From Centroberyx gerrardi (taxonomy: Eukaryota; Chordata; Actinopteri; Beryciformes; Berycidae): a stretch of DNA of 64,000 bases. The notes under the pieces are model-generated. The model was given only the letters and a program-made list of their open reading frames with translations. It did no database searches and had not been told where the DNA came from. The stretch is from the NCBI RefSeq assembly GCF_048128805.1, contig NC_135998.1:16630156-16694155 (forward strand), read 5' to 3'. Positions 25,848 through 38,767 of this stretch are shown piece by piece. Every line of letters starts with the position of its first letter. The stretch's first letter is position 1. The position numbers were made by a program, and so were the translations under genes.

Positions 25848-28800
25848 ACAGTATGTCACAGATTACATTGTGCTGCAGCAGAAACTCAGAGCTCCTCCAT
25901 CTGGTCCAACAGCACCAGAGTAGATGTCTGTTGTATAACCATGTGCTCTTGCTTGTTTAGGGTTAGGCTTAGGCTCAGGGCGACATTCTTCTATTTTGTG
26001 TAATTAGGTGAAACATTAACATTGATCAAAAGCCACAAAAGATTTTTAAAAAAAATGTAAACTGATCGCCTCTAACTCCAACTTCATTAGTTTCCCTATT
26101 AAGTTGTTCCTTCCAGCACAAAGCTTTGACAGCTGCTGCAGCCTTGTAATTATGTTTGCTGTAATTCAAACAGTATATAGGTTACTCATCACTGGCAGGA
26201 TTCTTCTCTACTTTTACACCAGATAACTGATGTAACTTAATGTACGAGGCAGCTTGCCAATTTTTGAATCTGACACCCCAGATGAAAGTTGTCTGCCTGT
26301 AGTAGCTGTGCCTCCTCCTGCAGAGCAAAATCTAACATCAGCTCCTGCATGTTGAGGTTTTTGAAATATACAGGCGTTCACAGGCGAGACACACAAAAAA
26401 GGGACGAGAAATGTGAGATCCATGCCGGAGACCAAGACAAGACAAGCCCAAAACAAATCAGGCAAAGCAAATTTGCAAAAAGAGATTGTGTTTGCTTGTG
26501 TGCAGTGTGACAGGACTTTTATATGTAGAGCTGTCAAGTTTAGAGACGTTGGCAGAGTATACAACTATTTAATATATGATATAAGAAATAAAAACAAGCA
26601 GAGAATTGCCAGAGGAAGGAAGGAATGAAGAAACAAATGGAGTTTTAAATAGAGTAGGATTGCATTCAAAAACTATAAAAGCTGCAGAAAATTACCCCTG
26701 AAGGCACTGTGCTTGTGCAGGCCGACATATCAGCGCATCTGTCTTAGTGATCTGAGCTGGAGGAGTTGTACTATTATAGAGCACTTAAAAAGTCTTAATT
26801 TTGGATGCTAATTATTACAGCAGTTGATAAAATCTGAACGGCTCAAGATAGATGCCCCCAAATTGGGTTTTGATTAGCCGGGGGGCAAATGAATCCACCT
26901 GTGAAATGGGATGATAGTTGCTTCACAAACGGCAGAGATAATGAAAATCTGAAAGCTCTGAAAGCCATAATGTGATAACACCGAGCTATCAAGCTGGAAT
27001 AACACAACAACTAATGCTTATTCTGGTGTTATCACTTATCATGGCGTTATCCTACCAACCTTTGGCTCTTTTCCCTCCAAAACATTCAGCCTCATTCTTC
27101 TTCTTCTGGTGCCCTCCTGGCCTCGGCAAGTGATTGGCATGTGGCTCCTGAAATCGCTCTGCCCCCGGCACTTCTTTGTGAACGTGATAGGACAGGTTTC
27201 GCAGGATGCAGACACAGTTTTCTACTGACTAAATGGAGGACAACAAGATGAGATTTCAATCAAAGATACTACACAGAGGATTATACAGGAACACAATACA
27301 GACATTTACACTGTGGCTAATTCTCTAATTCCCTTTCCTGCAATCTCTTCAGATGAAACTTTAATGATGCCCTTGAGAAAATTGGGGATCCTGGGGAAAT
27401 CCCAGAGAGTTTTGAGAATCTTACTCCATCTACGCTTTGGCAATGATCTAATTAATGTTAAATGTATCAATCAGACAAAATTGAGTTTTACAGGCTATTA
27501 ACTCCAATATGATGTAAAGTCAGTGAAGCTTGAGAAACAAGTGTCAATGTCAGTGGATTTATAGCAATTAGAAAAGGAGAAATTATTATTGACTATTTCA
27601 GCATAAGAAATGATATTACTTAAAAGAAGCTTAAGAGAAAAAATCAACCCAAATAGCAGATAGACTTTAAGTGTTACAACATAGTATTTTGCACTCGCAA
27701 AACGACTAACAACCTTGATTAAACTGCACAAATGCAATTATTTTTTGGCACAAGTGAAAAGTTCCCCTACCTAAAAATGCAGTCAAGTGCAGTGAAGATA
27801 CAGACTTGGCAAAACGACGTCAGACACGCAACTGAGCAGGCAGAAGCACAGGACACAGACACACAGTAACATACTGTATGTTCACAATGTAAGTATTCTG
27901 TGACTGAACAGGCAAGACGTCTAAAGCATGTATGGTGTCCTGGAAGTCCTAAATCTGTAATAATCACAATGCTGAGTCTGTAACGAACCCAATCTCTAAA
28001 GCTCTCTTCATTTGTGGCATGTGATCCCTATGGTGTAAGAGCAACTACTATTTTTTTACTGCAGGTCCGTAAAGTTGGAGTGTTCCTTAAAAGGGGTCTG
28101 ATTACTTCATTGTGTTTTTGTGCACCAAGTTGGATGGCATCTCAATCTCACTGCTCAAAGTGCAAAGAAACTATAATGTGCAAAGACCTCAAAATGGCCA
28201 GAAACAATATTCTTAAATTGATTGGGTTGATTTTTTCTTTAGTTAATCTTCTCAGTGTGATGGCTTCAGTGACCTTATTGTTAGTCTCCTTGTTGACAAC
28301 AGCTGACTGAAGGGCATGAAGGAGTGCGTCCACCAGCCCCTCACACTCCCTCAGCCTCTGTCGAGCCTCTGCCCCGTCTGAGCTGACATTCCTGCAGAAA
28401 CAGCTCCGTTAGCAAGCTGGGAGAACTACATGTATTACAGTCTGTGAACAAGTCAGGTTTTAGCATTTGTCCCTTGACAGTGCAGGAGCCACAGGTACCT
28501 CAGACACCCCGAGGTGTTCTTGAAGACCGTGGTCCACTCGGCGGTCTGCAGCCTGGAGAGCTCAGTGGTTTCTCTCCTCCAGCCTGAGTGTGGAATGATG
28601 ACTTCATCAGTCAGGGTCTGAAGCCCGTGGTTGATGACCGTCATCTTCAGCGGCTCATGTGAAGAGAGGTTCCACAGAGTCCCTGCGTGGAAAAGAACAT
28701 GAAAGTGGTAGACGTTACTTCATGACGGGGGTCTTATGTGACAGGTTGTGTTTCTAGGAAGACTAAGAAGAAATGTATCTGTACCTGTGACTAACTCTCT

Positions 28801-31800
28801 GACCTCCATGCTGCTGGACTTCCTCAGCAGTCTGACTAATGCCGGGATGCCATCACAGATCTTGATGGCCACTTTGTTATTATGATCTTTTCCATAGGAT
28901 ATGTTGCGCAAGGCGCCGCAGGCCTTGCGATGGACCTCAGCTTTAGGATGGTCCAGCAGCTCCACCAGTATCGGCACCCCCTTCAGCTGCCTGACCTCCT
29001 GCTTGATGCGATCGTTCTCGTAACACAGGTGCTGTAAATAGGCGGCGGCGTTGGACTTGACCGGGTCCATCGGGTGACTGAGCATGGAGATCACCTCGTG
29101 CAGGTTGGGGTCTCTCCAGCGCGGGTCTCTGCGGATGCTGTCCAGGCTGACCATGCTGCTACGTTTGTGGGGGAACTGTAGGGTCTGGGCTCGGCACATG
29201 GCCTGGAAGAAAGGGTTCAGGTTCCCCTCCAGCTGGGACATAATGGCCTCGTCATAGCCACCTCTGAAGAGACAGAGAAAGGAGTGTGTGCGTGTGTGTG
29301 TGTGTGTAGGGATCAGGACAAGGAGTACAATGGTATTGCCATGAAAATGTACATAACCATCAATCTTCTGTTTTGGCATCTGTATCATTTTACTCTTGTA
29401 AACATTCAACAGGTTGAGCGAAACAGGTAGAATGAAATTTCTGAATCTAACAGACTGCGCTTCAGAGAGTTTAACAGCATAAGAGAGTGGCTTGTACCTT
29501 TGTGAACAGCTCTGTCACTTTATATGGGCCAAGGAAAAAGCTTCTGGCAGGCAGTAACAGGTGAAACCTCCTTATTTATCGACTTTGCGGCAGGCTGCCA
29601 TCCCTGATTGATACCACCTGCTACTAAACTGCTGTCCATCTGTCTTTCCTGTTCTCCAGGCTGAACTGGATAGAGGCGTCTGCTGGGCGTCTATGCAGCT
29701 ATGGAGTCTAACATAAACAGTCATCACTGTAGGTCCTGTGTGCTAAAATGAGGTGGAGGGTTGACTTGTATGTTATGTGTTCACTACTGTAGCAACACTT
29801 TGCATCACAACAAGACACCATTTATTTTATTTTGTTTTTTTGTGATGCTTTTCATAGATTATTAATCTTTGCATTCAGAGCTTTGAAACTGTATATCATA
29901 TGATAGGGGTCAATAAGTTACATTAAAAAATGCATTTTGGTCAAACTTTGTGATGTAAATTTGGTTGACTGTAAAGTTAAATAAGTGCATTCAAGACATT
30001 TGGCCACATTTACATTTGTTGTTGTTTTCCTGTAATATCATTATGTTTTGTTTATTCCTGTTATCAATTTCAGTTGTGTCTCTGTTTATCGTTGTGATAC
30101 TTCTGTTTGTTTTGAAATGAGATATTTTTCTAAGCCCACTGTTGTTGTTTTTTTTATCTTGCACAAATTTGCACTCTTTCTCTTCTTTCTGTTTTTATTA
30201 CTGTGTTTTATCGTTGTTTTATTACCTCTGTTTTCACTGTCCAAATGAACTAAGTAAACAAATTAATCTGCACTACATCACAGTCTTCCACTCTCACTAA
30301 AAAGTGTGTTTCTGTGGTAAATGAGGACCGCGGATTGTGAGTGCCGAACTTCTCCACACAGAATGTGCCTCCATCCCCTGACAACAACCAACAAATGTCA
30401 AAAAATCAATTGTCTGTCTAGTGGAAAGCAGAGCATTAGCCTTTGTTAAAGGTAAACTCATTATCAGAGAATCTATTGATATTTCACTGACACAAATTGA
30501 ATGTCCTTTACCTGCACTGCCTATTCTCCAAGTGAAAGAACTACTTAAATGGAAGTCAAAGATTGCCCTTGAATCAACAGCACCTCCCAAACCTGCCGCA
30601 GAGAACAAGGTTAGCGCAATTATCATATCATTTCCTCAAAGAGATAAGTCATTATCTACTGTAAACTATAATTGCATTGAATGAGTAAACATTCAGAGTA
30701 ACAGACTGATTTACTGGTTGATGTTCTCTTGGCTCTTTTAGTGTGTCCAGATGCAGGTAGAGACCGATCTGAATGTGCCTCTTGATGATCCTGGCACCAT
30801 GACCACCACACCACAGTAAAAACAAGAGGCTTTTAAAAAAACATTTGCCCGGTTTCCCCTGGGGGATCATTAAAGTTGAATCTAACCCGCAGCACTGTTA
30901 CCTGGTTCTCGACGGCTCCCTGAGGAGCTCCATGGTGGTGATTGGCCTGAACTGGTGGATGCCCCCCAGTGTTGGGTAGCTGGCAGCCGGGTGGTCGGTC
31001 TTCACGTCCGTGGCGTCTTCTCCCTGTTCGCCCAGGCCTTCGTCCTCAGGCTGGGTGCTGAGGCCCGAGGGAGCGTAGCTGTCCCTGGGGAAGGGCAGGG
31101 TGTAGTGCGCCCCGGGCTGGAGGGTTTTGGAGGGCCAGTAGCTGTGAAGCGCGACGCGAGACAGGCTCCCATACCCCGCACACAGGTCGCCTCCGAGGCC
31201 TCTAAAGCTGTCAGGCAGGGTGTAGACGCTGCTCTGTGCGTCTGCGTTCGCCGGCTGGGGCTCCCCGGGCCAAGGCAGCGCGGTGCTGCTGCTGCTGGTA
31301 GCTGTGGTCGGTGTGAGGGACTCGGAGAGCTGGCTGTTTGCTGCAGGAGCGGGTGGCTCAGGAGGGTCCTCTTCAACCGCCGGAGCTGGTGTGGGATCAG
31401 GTGCGTCAGACGTCTCCAGGTTAAGCTGCGTCTCTGAGGATTCTGGGGTCTCAGCCTGTTCGCCCTCCTGTTCCACAGCCTTGGAGTCCTACAATGATTA
31501 ATGCACCGCAAATATAATCTCTGCAAAAGCTTAATCAGAATCTCTGTCGCTCTTTAAAATCCCATCTTGCAGAAAGCTCTCAGGGGTCACAGACTCTTCT
31601 CTCCCATTATATTGCATGCCACCAAAGAGCTGCGTTCTGAGTCACAGGAGGAACTATTTGGTCTCATTTTAGCTGAGGGATGATCAAACATATCTCTGTT
31701 ATCTATATGTTTATCCCCCCATTAAATCTGTACAGCCCACCCCAGCTCTTGTCTCCAAGGAATGATCCATCATCTTCATTCCAGCACATTCCTGGCTTTG

Positions 31801-33216
31801 TGCGCCACCAGTAAATAATGAATTCTTCTTGCCTGCCAGTGAATAATGAGTTTCCCCTGTTGAAAATGAGTTTAGATTGGACTCTGATGAAACAAGTTGA
31901 GGTCCAGCCACTGTTGAGAAGTAGAGTAAATTGCAGGAAATTTAACTGTCTGGTTGAGTAAATTAATTTGATTTTAACTCTTTCATTGCAGGGTGTAACC
32001 AAGACTGACTTATTGTTATTCTTAAAGCACACAAATTTGTGAAATGATCTCAGTCTGAAATACAATATCTATATTTCATTAAAATCGATGGTATCATTGC
32101 CCCAAAGGACTATTTGACTTCCTAGATATATTCTAATAGCCAGACAGTTTAACTGAAAGTCACTTTTGTAGCCCACAGGACTTCTGTTGAAGAGCACTTT
32201 ACAATATATTTAATGGATGTTTCATATTAAAAACACATAATGGCTTAGTCTTGGCAAGATCGGCGCAGTCCTAAGAGAAATATTACTGTTATCCTTTTCT
32301 ACTGCAAGAACAACACAGTCTCATAAAATTCTGTGATATGAGCATGAACTCTGAAACACAGATTATGTGTTGCGGAGATGATTTATGTGAAGATTATGTT
32401 CCTCCGCCACAAAAGGATTATATGGCAATAGCACGAATTGGATATTCCATTTTCACGTGTTCGTCACATGACAAGGTTAGCTAATGGTTACGTTTAGGCA
32501 ACAAAAACAACTTTGGTTAAGGTTCGGGTTAAAGGAGGGGTATCATTTGCTTTTTCAGCAATTTTATATAATTACCTGGTGTCTATAAAATACATCTGTT
32601 GATTTTTATTTTCAGTAAAATCGTTTAGTTATAGCTTTAGCTATTCACTTCCCAGTGTTTGCTTCCCACCTACAAGAAAATAGGTGTTTACATAAGCAGC
32701 TTCTAATGCTAATGAGCTACTGCTCTGATTGGCTGGCCATTCTGGAAGGCCCGCCCTCCTCTTAGCGCTAATTGGTCGATTTCAGACAGTCCAGTGCCTA
32801 CATAAACACTGGAGCAAAATCTGACTGGCTTGTACAAGGGGGCGTGTTTTATAGTTGGTGACTCTGGGGAAACGGCATAGTAACATGATTCCGTTTTTTT
32901 ACTGTGATTACTTTACACCTCCAAGAACCAAAATCACCATAAATACTAAGAATTGCCACATCCCAGGAGAACAGTTTTGTACTGTACTTGGGGCTAGCTG
33001 GGGACCAAATCTGACCAAACATAAAGGCTCGAACCTCTGTGTCTGTCTGCTGCGGGGTGTCCGTCTCCATGGAGCTGTCGTTGGTGGACGTCATCATAGA
33101 GGTGTTGGAGGTGGGCGTGTCCAGCTCATCATTAGCGGACGGGTTTTCCAGACTTGGCTCTTTAGCCTCCTGGGAAAAGGGCAGCGGAGGGGGCCCCTCT
33201 GAAGTCTGCTCCTAAA

Positions 33217-33249
<33 letters not shown>

Positions 33250-36200
33250 TTAGTAAGAGATGAGATGCAATGTCATAGGCCAGCATCCCTCCAACCCCAC
33301 TGGAGAGAAAGATGAATGTACATTGTACACAAACGAGGAAATGATTAAAGGGTAGATGGCACCGTGATAACCCACCATTAATCTCAGAGAGACATGAATA
33401 GAGAGGGATGACAGGTATTATCTAACAGTGAGAAAGAGTTGGTCCTGTTTAATTAAGTGGTTGTGGGGACTGGGGGTCTCTCCTGTGATCATCATATCCC
33501 GGTGTGCTGACCCTTCGCTTCCTAACTGCTAAAACTGACTATATACAGTATATTTCATATTTTCTCCACTGGGATTTGATGTGAGCAGCCTCTGTTATTC
33601 CCAGTAATACAGGAGTTATTTGGCATGAGTCCTCTGATTTAGCAATGCCGACTCTTGAATCAACAATGCAGCCGCTGTCCTGGAACGTGGTTATTTTAGT
33701 ACTTTATACGCAACTATTTCAGAGAGATTAACTAAGTTGTGCTCAAACAGCCAGAGTCGAGGTGCTGCCTATAAATATATCAGTAAAAGTAAAATATAGA
33801 CTCTATTTATTGGATTAAAACTGAACTTAACTTTTCTTCGTTTTCAAAGAAATGTGCTTCGTGAACTAGAGTGTATTAATTATTCAGCAACTTGGTCTGA
33901 GACAGAACTAGAAGCAGCATTTGAGTGTGAACATTATTCATCCTGATCTTTTTTTTTTTTAACCTCACATTGATTTAAATGTATTCACAAAAACTTGCTT
34001 CACTGGACTAATGAACTCAATAGGTATTAGTTTTGAAGCTGATATCTGATAAACAGTTTTTTTCTGTCTTGTGGGCTGTCTGAATATAATAAAATGAAAG
34101 ATTCTATAATAGAGAAAGAATCAATCAATTCCACTGCATCACTCTTAATCCAGCAAATCCATGTTCTTTTGTTGTTCAGTTGTTTCCAGTGGATAACCTG
34201 GCACAAGGGTATTTTAATTAAGTTTACCCACTCTCTAAATCAATTTCCATCTTCCAAAATTGCACGTTTTACCTCACCTGGAATTAATCAGCCTATACTG
34301 AAGTCACAATGTGCTGGAATAAGACTGTAAAATAAAACCAAATAAGCTGTTAAATCTCCCAAACTCCCCCATTTTCTGAGGCTGCAGCATCAAACCAAAT
34401 AAGTGCTGAGAAGTGCCGAGAACTCAGCTCCACTGCATTAAATCAGGCTGCAGCGAGCAGCTCACTGAATCTGCACCTAGATCTAACTCATAATGTGGAG
34501 GGAGAGCTTGATTCACTCAAAGCCTCCATTTTTCAAACACAACACCAAACACAAGAGCCCTCGTCTCCATGCAAATAAATGTGTCAGAGGGGCGGGCGGA
34601 TGAAAGGGTCACACAGGAGAAATTGGCGGTGGAGATGATCCTGGCTTGAACGCCTCTGAGGGAGGGTGATTGTACATTGTTAGGCAGTGCTGAATGAATG
34701 CCGGGCCAAAGAGAGGCAGGGTACTGCTGTCCTCTATAGACAGCTTGATTAAGGAATTGGAGGACGATAATAGGCTGGATGGGGGCCGGTCTGCTGCTGG
34801 CCGGGACGCTGAGAAGACCCTGCTGTCCCTGTCTGGTTCAAGCTTCAGGGAAGGCCAGGCCACAGTGAGTCAAAGCTTATTTAAATAACTCACTGCACCA
34901 TCACTAACTAAGAGGGCTCATGCAGCCAAAGAGGCTTGGCTGATGCTTCTGATTCTGACTTGGCTTTACAAATGAGACACAGTGGATAGATGTTAGGTTC
35001 AGTGATGCAGAAGACAGAATGACATGATTAGCGTCTTGTTTCAGTCAACTCTCAGCATCAAGGCCAACTGCAGCGGCGTATTATTTTTGGGAGGCTCAGA
35101 GTCTGATCTTATGCTGAGTGAGTTCAGATGTGGTGACCAGCTCAAGGGCACCACAGACACAAGCCATGTTTGATACAAATTCATTACAATGGGAGGATAA
35201 CACATGAAAGAAGAGGGTGATAAAAATGGGCGCTCCCTATTGCAATATTATTACAGATCTGGAGGGCAAAGTAATTTTGTAGTGATCAAAGTTGGGAATA
35301 AATTAGTATTAGCAGCCACTTTGTCTTTATCAAACCATGGGATTGAAACAGTAATGGGTCCACAAGATAATAAAACATGACGTCAAGCCACTGATGTCAG
35401 AAGGCATTAGTCACTACTCTGTCACAACTCATCCATCCCCACTATCTGGGTGTTGAATCAGATGTGTTCACATTGGTGACTGTCGGTTTACAGGAGTTAC
35501 TGTACATTGTAAATCAAAGTGACACTGACATGAAGGATGAATTTGAAAAAGCCTTTTTTGCATATTCCAGACTTTTCAGCTATAGCAATACCACTGTGCA
35601 TTAGCCTATTATGCAATACAAATCTGTTTATTTAAATATTTTATCTTCTTTAGCCTAAATACAACCAGGCTATTTAGAGCACATACTTATTTACAATGGT
35701 GGCCCAGGGGAAAAAAGCAATACATCATGTATAGGATATCCCTTCCCAAAGTTTCTATTGAGCATTTGGAGCCTCCTCTCACTCCTGGTTACATATGCTA
35801 GATGGCTCTGTTCCTCAAACAGTTAAACACTGCATGGTCAGATTTAATGTCTCTCTGACACACCGTGGCTATACATTATGGTGGGCCAGAGTTAGAGTGC
35901 GTTAGAGTGTGTGCAGCATATTCCCCCAGGGAGACATCTCACAACCTCTCCTTATCCTTATAACGCAACCAATAATTATCCTCCTTATATCCTCCATATA
36001 AGCTTGCGACGTACGCAGACACATACTTACACATGCACACACACACAGGCACACAGGCACACACACACACACACACATACACCTGATAAAGATGTTAGCA
36101 TCATGTCCCCATGCACACAAGGAGACTGCACCGAGCAGCAGCGAGAGGCGACAGGATTGCTGTCTCCTTCACCCAGCATGACAGAGGCAGAATGCAAAGC

Positions 36201-36321
36201 TGTGCAAGGCTACAGTTATCTGCAGGAAGAAAAAAAAACCTGATGAGCGGAAAAAGAGGGAGGGTACAGAGCAAATAGAGCCATTCCACAACACACTTAC
36301 CTCTTTCACTTCAGCAGGCAT
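19991..36321 (-). CDS. arvcf: ARVCF-like delta-catenin (p120-catenin family), 15 coding exons
   Basis: Exons from 5' to 3': 36301-36321, 33035-33211, 30902-31488, 28785-29263, 28499-28682, 28274-28391, 27060-27228, 25769-25786, 24160-24287, 23164-23314, 22871-23063, 22357-22468, 21375-21462, 20312-20388, 19991-20083. All have GT-AG borders; the 2595 bases are in frame throughout (864 residues plus TGA). Armadillo repeats run from about residue 300 to 780 ([81 protein letters not shown]). A basic loop (HQKKKN) sits in the middle. The tail ends in DSWV, the class of PDZ ligand seen in ARVCF. ARVCF binds the cadherin juxtamembrane region and affects Rho GTPases. ARVCF rather than p120 is supported by [23 protein letters not shown] and the DSWV end. 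The N-terminus lacks the family coiled coil, so an upstream alternative exon may exist. A possible AATAAA signal (minus) is at 19274-19279. Confidence 0.93.
21813..22205. mobile_element. MITE with CACTGCAAAAAA termini in arvcf intron
   Basis: Ends ACACTGCAAAAAATCTCCAT and GATGGAAGTTTTTTGCAGTGT are inverted copies, and the interior has several inverted AACAAGTGAAA blocks. This is a common fish hAT-like nonautonomous type. No clean target duplication was visible. Confidence 0.7.
23636..23958. mobile_element. hAT-type MITE, 323 bp, with 8-bp TSD, in arvcf intron
   Basis: Termini CAATGGTTCTCAACCT and AGGTTGAGAGTCACTG are inverted. CCCTAAAA is duplicated exactly at 23628-23635 and 23959-23966. 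The size, TIR motif and 8-bp duplication identify a nonautonomous hAT element. Confidence 0.88.
25613..25848. repeat. Microsatellites (CA)n and (GAAA)n beside the arvcf microexon
   Basis: A CA-rich tract at about 25613-25688 and a GAAA tract at about 25811-25848 flank the 18-base exon on both sides. Other CA/GT tracts in arvcf introns are near 23096, 24090, 29285 and 33218. Confidence 0.9.
25769..25786 (-). CDS. arvcf: arvcf 18-base microexon encoding EEWFSQ
   Basis: Acceptor ATCAG and donor GTCAGT flank 18 bases that enter and leave in phase 1, adding EEWFSQ after FGGKRAK. It corresponds to the 18-base exon of the p120-catenin family (exon C in CTNND1, DEWF-type), which is alternatively spliced and inserted in the loop of the middle armadillo repeats. 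It can be skipped without frame change, so an isoform switch is likely. Confidence 0.85.
27060..27228 (-). CDS. arvcf: arvcf exon with armadillo segment and basic loop
   Basis: The exon reads [20 protein letters not shown], then a Lys/Arg-rich linker (GGHQKKKN) and [10 protein letters not shown], between acceptor TTTAG and donor GTTGG. It starts in phase 0 and ends in phase 1. The VENCVC..RNLSY segment is strongly conserved in all p120-type catenins. The basic cluster lies where family members carry a nuclear-localisation-like loop. Confidence 0.9.
36301..36321 (-). CDS. arvcf: arvcf first coding exon in this model (MPAEVKE)
   Basis: ATG at 36321-36319 begins the seven codons MPAEVKE, followed directly by the strong donor GTAAGT. 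The start context is GGCAATGCC, and an in-frame TAG lies upstream. Phase 0 joins perfectly to the exon at 33211 (EQTSEGPPP). From memory, a short ARVCF isoform starts similarly with MPAE; that recollection needs checking. This start would make a protein without the N-terminal coiled coil. Confidence 0.72.
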
Positions 36322-36484
36322 TGCCAAATCTTTTCTGCTTCCCCACAAATGATGAACAAGAACCGTCCCCTATGAGACAGCGTCTGTTTTTCTGCTGCTG
36401 CTGATTTCTGCCTTCACTCTCCCTTCGAGCATTGAGGCAGTTCAAACATGAGCAGCCATCCTTCCTCCCAGCTCTCACTAACAC

Positions 36485-36553
<69 letters not shown>

Positions 36554-36886
36554 GCCCCCCCCCTCTCTCTATTTCTCTTTCTCACACAAATACACACTAC
36601 ACACAGCATACACACAGTTGCTCAGCACAGGCATTCTCTCACATACATCCACACAGTGAGCAGGAGTGACTGCAGCACTCTCCCTCATTACAGCACTCTC
36701 CCTCTGATCTGTGCCGTTACAGCCGCAGCAGTTCATGTGTGTGCCGCTGAGCAGGGTGCTGAATCAACTTATAGTCATGTTGATCCTGTGAATGGCTTAG
36801 GGTAGGTGAGTGCGGAGCCCTGCAATCCCTGTGCTCTCCCCATTTTCTGGCAGCCCTGCTCCTTGGTGCACAGGCGGAGTAACAGG

Positions 36887-36925
<39 letters not shown>

Positions 36926-37284
36926 TTCCCTGTGGGTTCACAAGCAGATGCAGCTGGAGCACAGAGAAGCCCGCACTAGCTCAGTCCTGTGTCACCCATG
37001 TGCAGGACAACCAGGGAGGAGGGAATGGACGGGGAATGGAGGGATGGGAAGGTAGATAAACAGAGAGACGCTGTATGCAGCACCAGGCAGTTCAGTCTCT
37101 CTAACAGCTTTGGTTTTCAAACCGCACAAAACAAAACAAGCCCTTTTCCCCCAAGACACCCATCATTGTCTACCCACAAATCTTCTTTATACAGTGCTGT
37201 GCTCAATTTACAGCCACTCAGTAAGTGTAGGAATAACACTAACAAGCAAAAGGAATTAGATATAAACGAGGAATAATTATCCTC
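36322..37284. other. Upstream of the arvcf first exon, CT- and CA-rich
   Basis: A CT run of about 60 bases (36490-36553) is followed by C8. A CA run lies at about 36889-36922. The 5' UTR or promoter of the short arvcf form should be here, but no core promoter motif is clear. Confidence 0.5.
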
Positions 37285-38400
37285 CAAGCTGCTCATGCCA
37301 CCTAAATCCTCCACCTGCCTTTTAGACCTTGTCTCCACAAAATTATTGAAATGATTACTCCTGTCCTCGGTCCATCTCTACAATCCTCTAAATAGTTGTC
37401 TTTTCCCTGGTATTGTTCCTGACTCATTCAGTGAAGCAGTTATCAAATCACTATTAAAGGAGCCTAACTCCAGCTGTAACGATCTGCAAAGATTAAAGAC
37501 CAATTTCCAACGCTCCACTCCCCTAAAAATGCGAGACAATGATGTAGCCTCGTAGCTTACTTGCTTTTTAAATTAAAAAGAAAAAAAAATCTAGGCCATC
37601 TTCCAATTTGCCATCAGAGTACTAGCACTGAGACAGCAATAATCAAAGTAACAAATGACCTGCTATTTGCCACCAACCAGGCCTCTGTAGCAGTTGTCGT
37701 TCTTATTGATTTAAGTGCAGCCCTCAATACTCTTGATCATAACATCTTCTTGGAGCATTTAGAAATCCTTGCTGGCCTCTGCAGTACTTCTCCTAACTGG
37801 GTTTGCTCAGACCTGGCTAATAAGTTGCAATTTGTCATTCTTGACAGCAACACCTCTGCCTGTTGTAAGGTTTATTTTTGGTGAACTCCTGCATTCAATT
37901 CTATGCCCTCGCTTATTTTCACTTTACACCCTCCATTATATTATTCAGAAATGATTTCTCCCACTCCTTTGCAAATAATACACAACCGTACATAGCAACA
38001 GAAACTGACGAAATAACACAGAAAATAAAGAACCTAGAATCCTGTGTGTTAGACATCAGAAGATAGGAGACAAATCTCTTCTCCTTAGTGGAAAACTGAG
38101 ATGCTCCTTCTAGGCCTTTCACAGCAAAGAGCTTTGAAGACCTCTCGCTTAATTTCAAACGAATCAGTGAAAACAATCTTTGATCCAGACCATTCCTTTG
38201 ACACTCATATCAAAGCAACATCCAAAACAGCATATTTTCACATATAGAAATATTTCCCGACGTAGGAAAACTGATCCATGCGTTTATTTGCTATATTTTT
38301 TATCCAGAAATGCTTACTGCAATGCACTACCCACTCACTGTTCGATCTCCACACCGAAATGCAGGTTACTGCCATTGACAGAAAATACCAACATTAAGTG
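37285..38400 (+). mobile_element. Decayed L2-like LINE ORF2 remnant
   Basis: Broken plus-strand frames read KLL...PGIVPDSFSEAVIKSLLKEP, then STETAIIKVTNDLLFAT, VLIDLSAALNTLDHNIFLEH, FANNTQPYIATETDE and NFKRISENN in order. These correspond to the reverse transcriptase of L2-type non-LTR elements, with many stops and frameshifts. The YADD-type core is degraded to FANN. Confidence 0.85.
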
Positions 38401-38717
38401 TCTTAATAGGGTGTTGGGCCACTGCCAGACACCAGAACGACTTGGGACCTTGGGAGAGAAACTGTCTGGAGCTCTGAGAGGGGTGACACCGTTCTTCCAC
38501 AAGTAAATTGCATCATTTGGTGTTTTGATGATGGTGGTGTAAAATTAAAATAAGAAGCCAATGAACACACAGGAAGGCAAGACTGCAGCGTATCATGGGA
38601 AGGTCTGAGAATGTGGTCAGCCGCATCAAAGATCTGCATGACACCAGAGAAAGGAAAAGGGCAAAGAAGATTGCTGGCTATTCTGCCCATCTGCATGCCA
38701 TCACCCTTCTCAAAGTA

Positions 38718-38721
38718 CACA

Positions 38722-38767
<46 letters not shown>

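Noticed and set aside
30955..31526. Overlapping ORFs of 160 and 174 codons on both strands
   Set aside because: They are alternate-frame shadows of the GC-rich 587-base arvcf exon.
34609..34888. Overlapping minus and plus ORFs (84 and 64 codons) inside an arvcf intron
   Set aside because: Neither resembles ARVCF sequence, and the model is in frame without them.
19991..36321. Search for miR-185, which lies in the mammalian ARVCF neighbourhood
   Set aside because: No matching mature or star sequence was spotted on either strand.
36488..36970. CT, C and CA runs giving long Ser/Leu or Thr/His ORFs
   Set aside because: These are microsatellite translations, not proteins. The same applies to ORFs at 23097, 25420-25696, 35902-36243 and 38403-38796.
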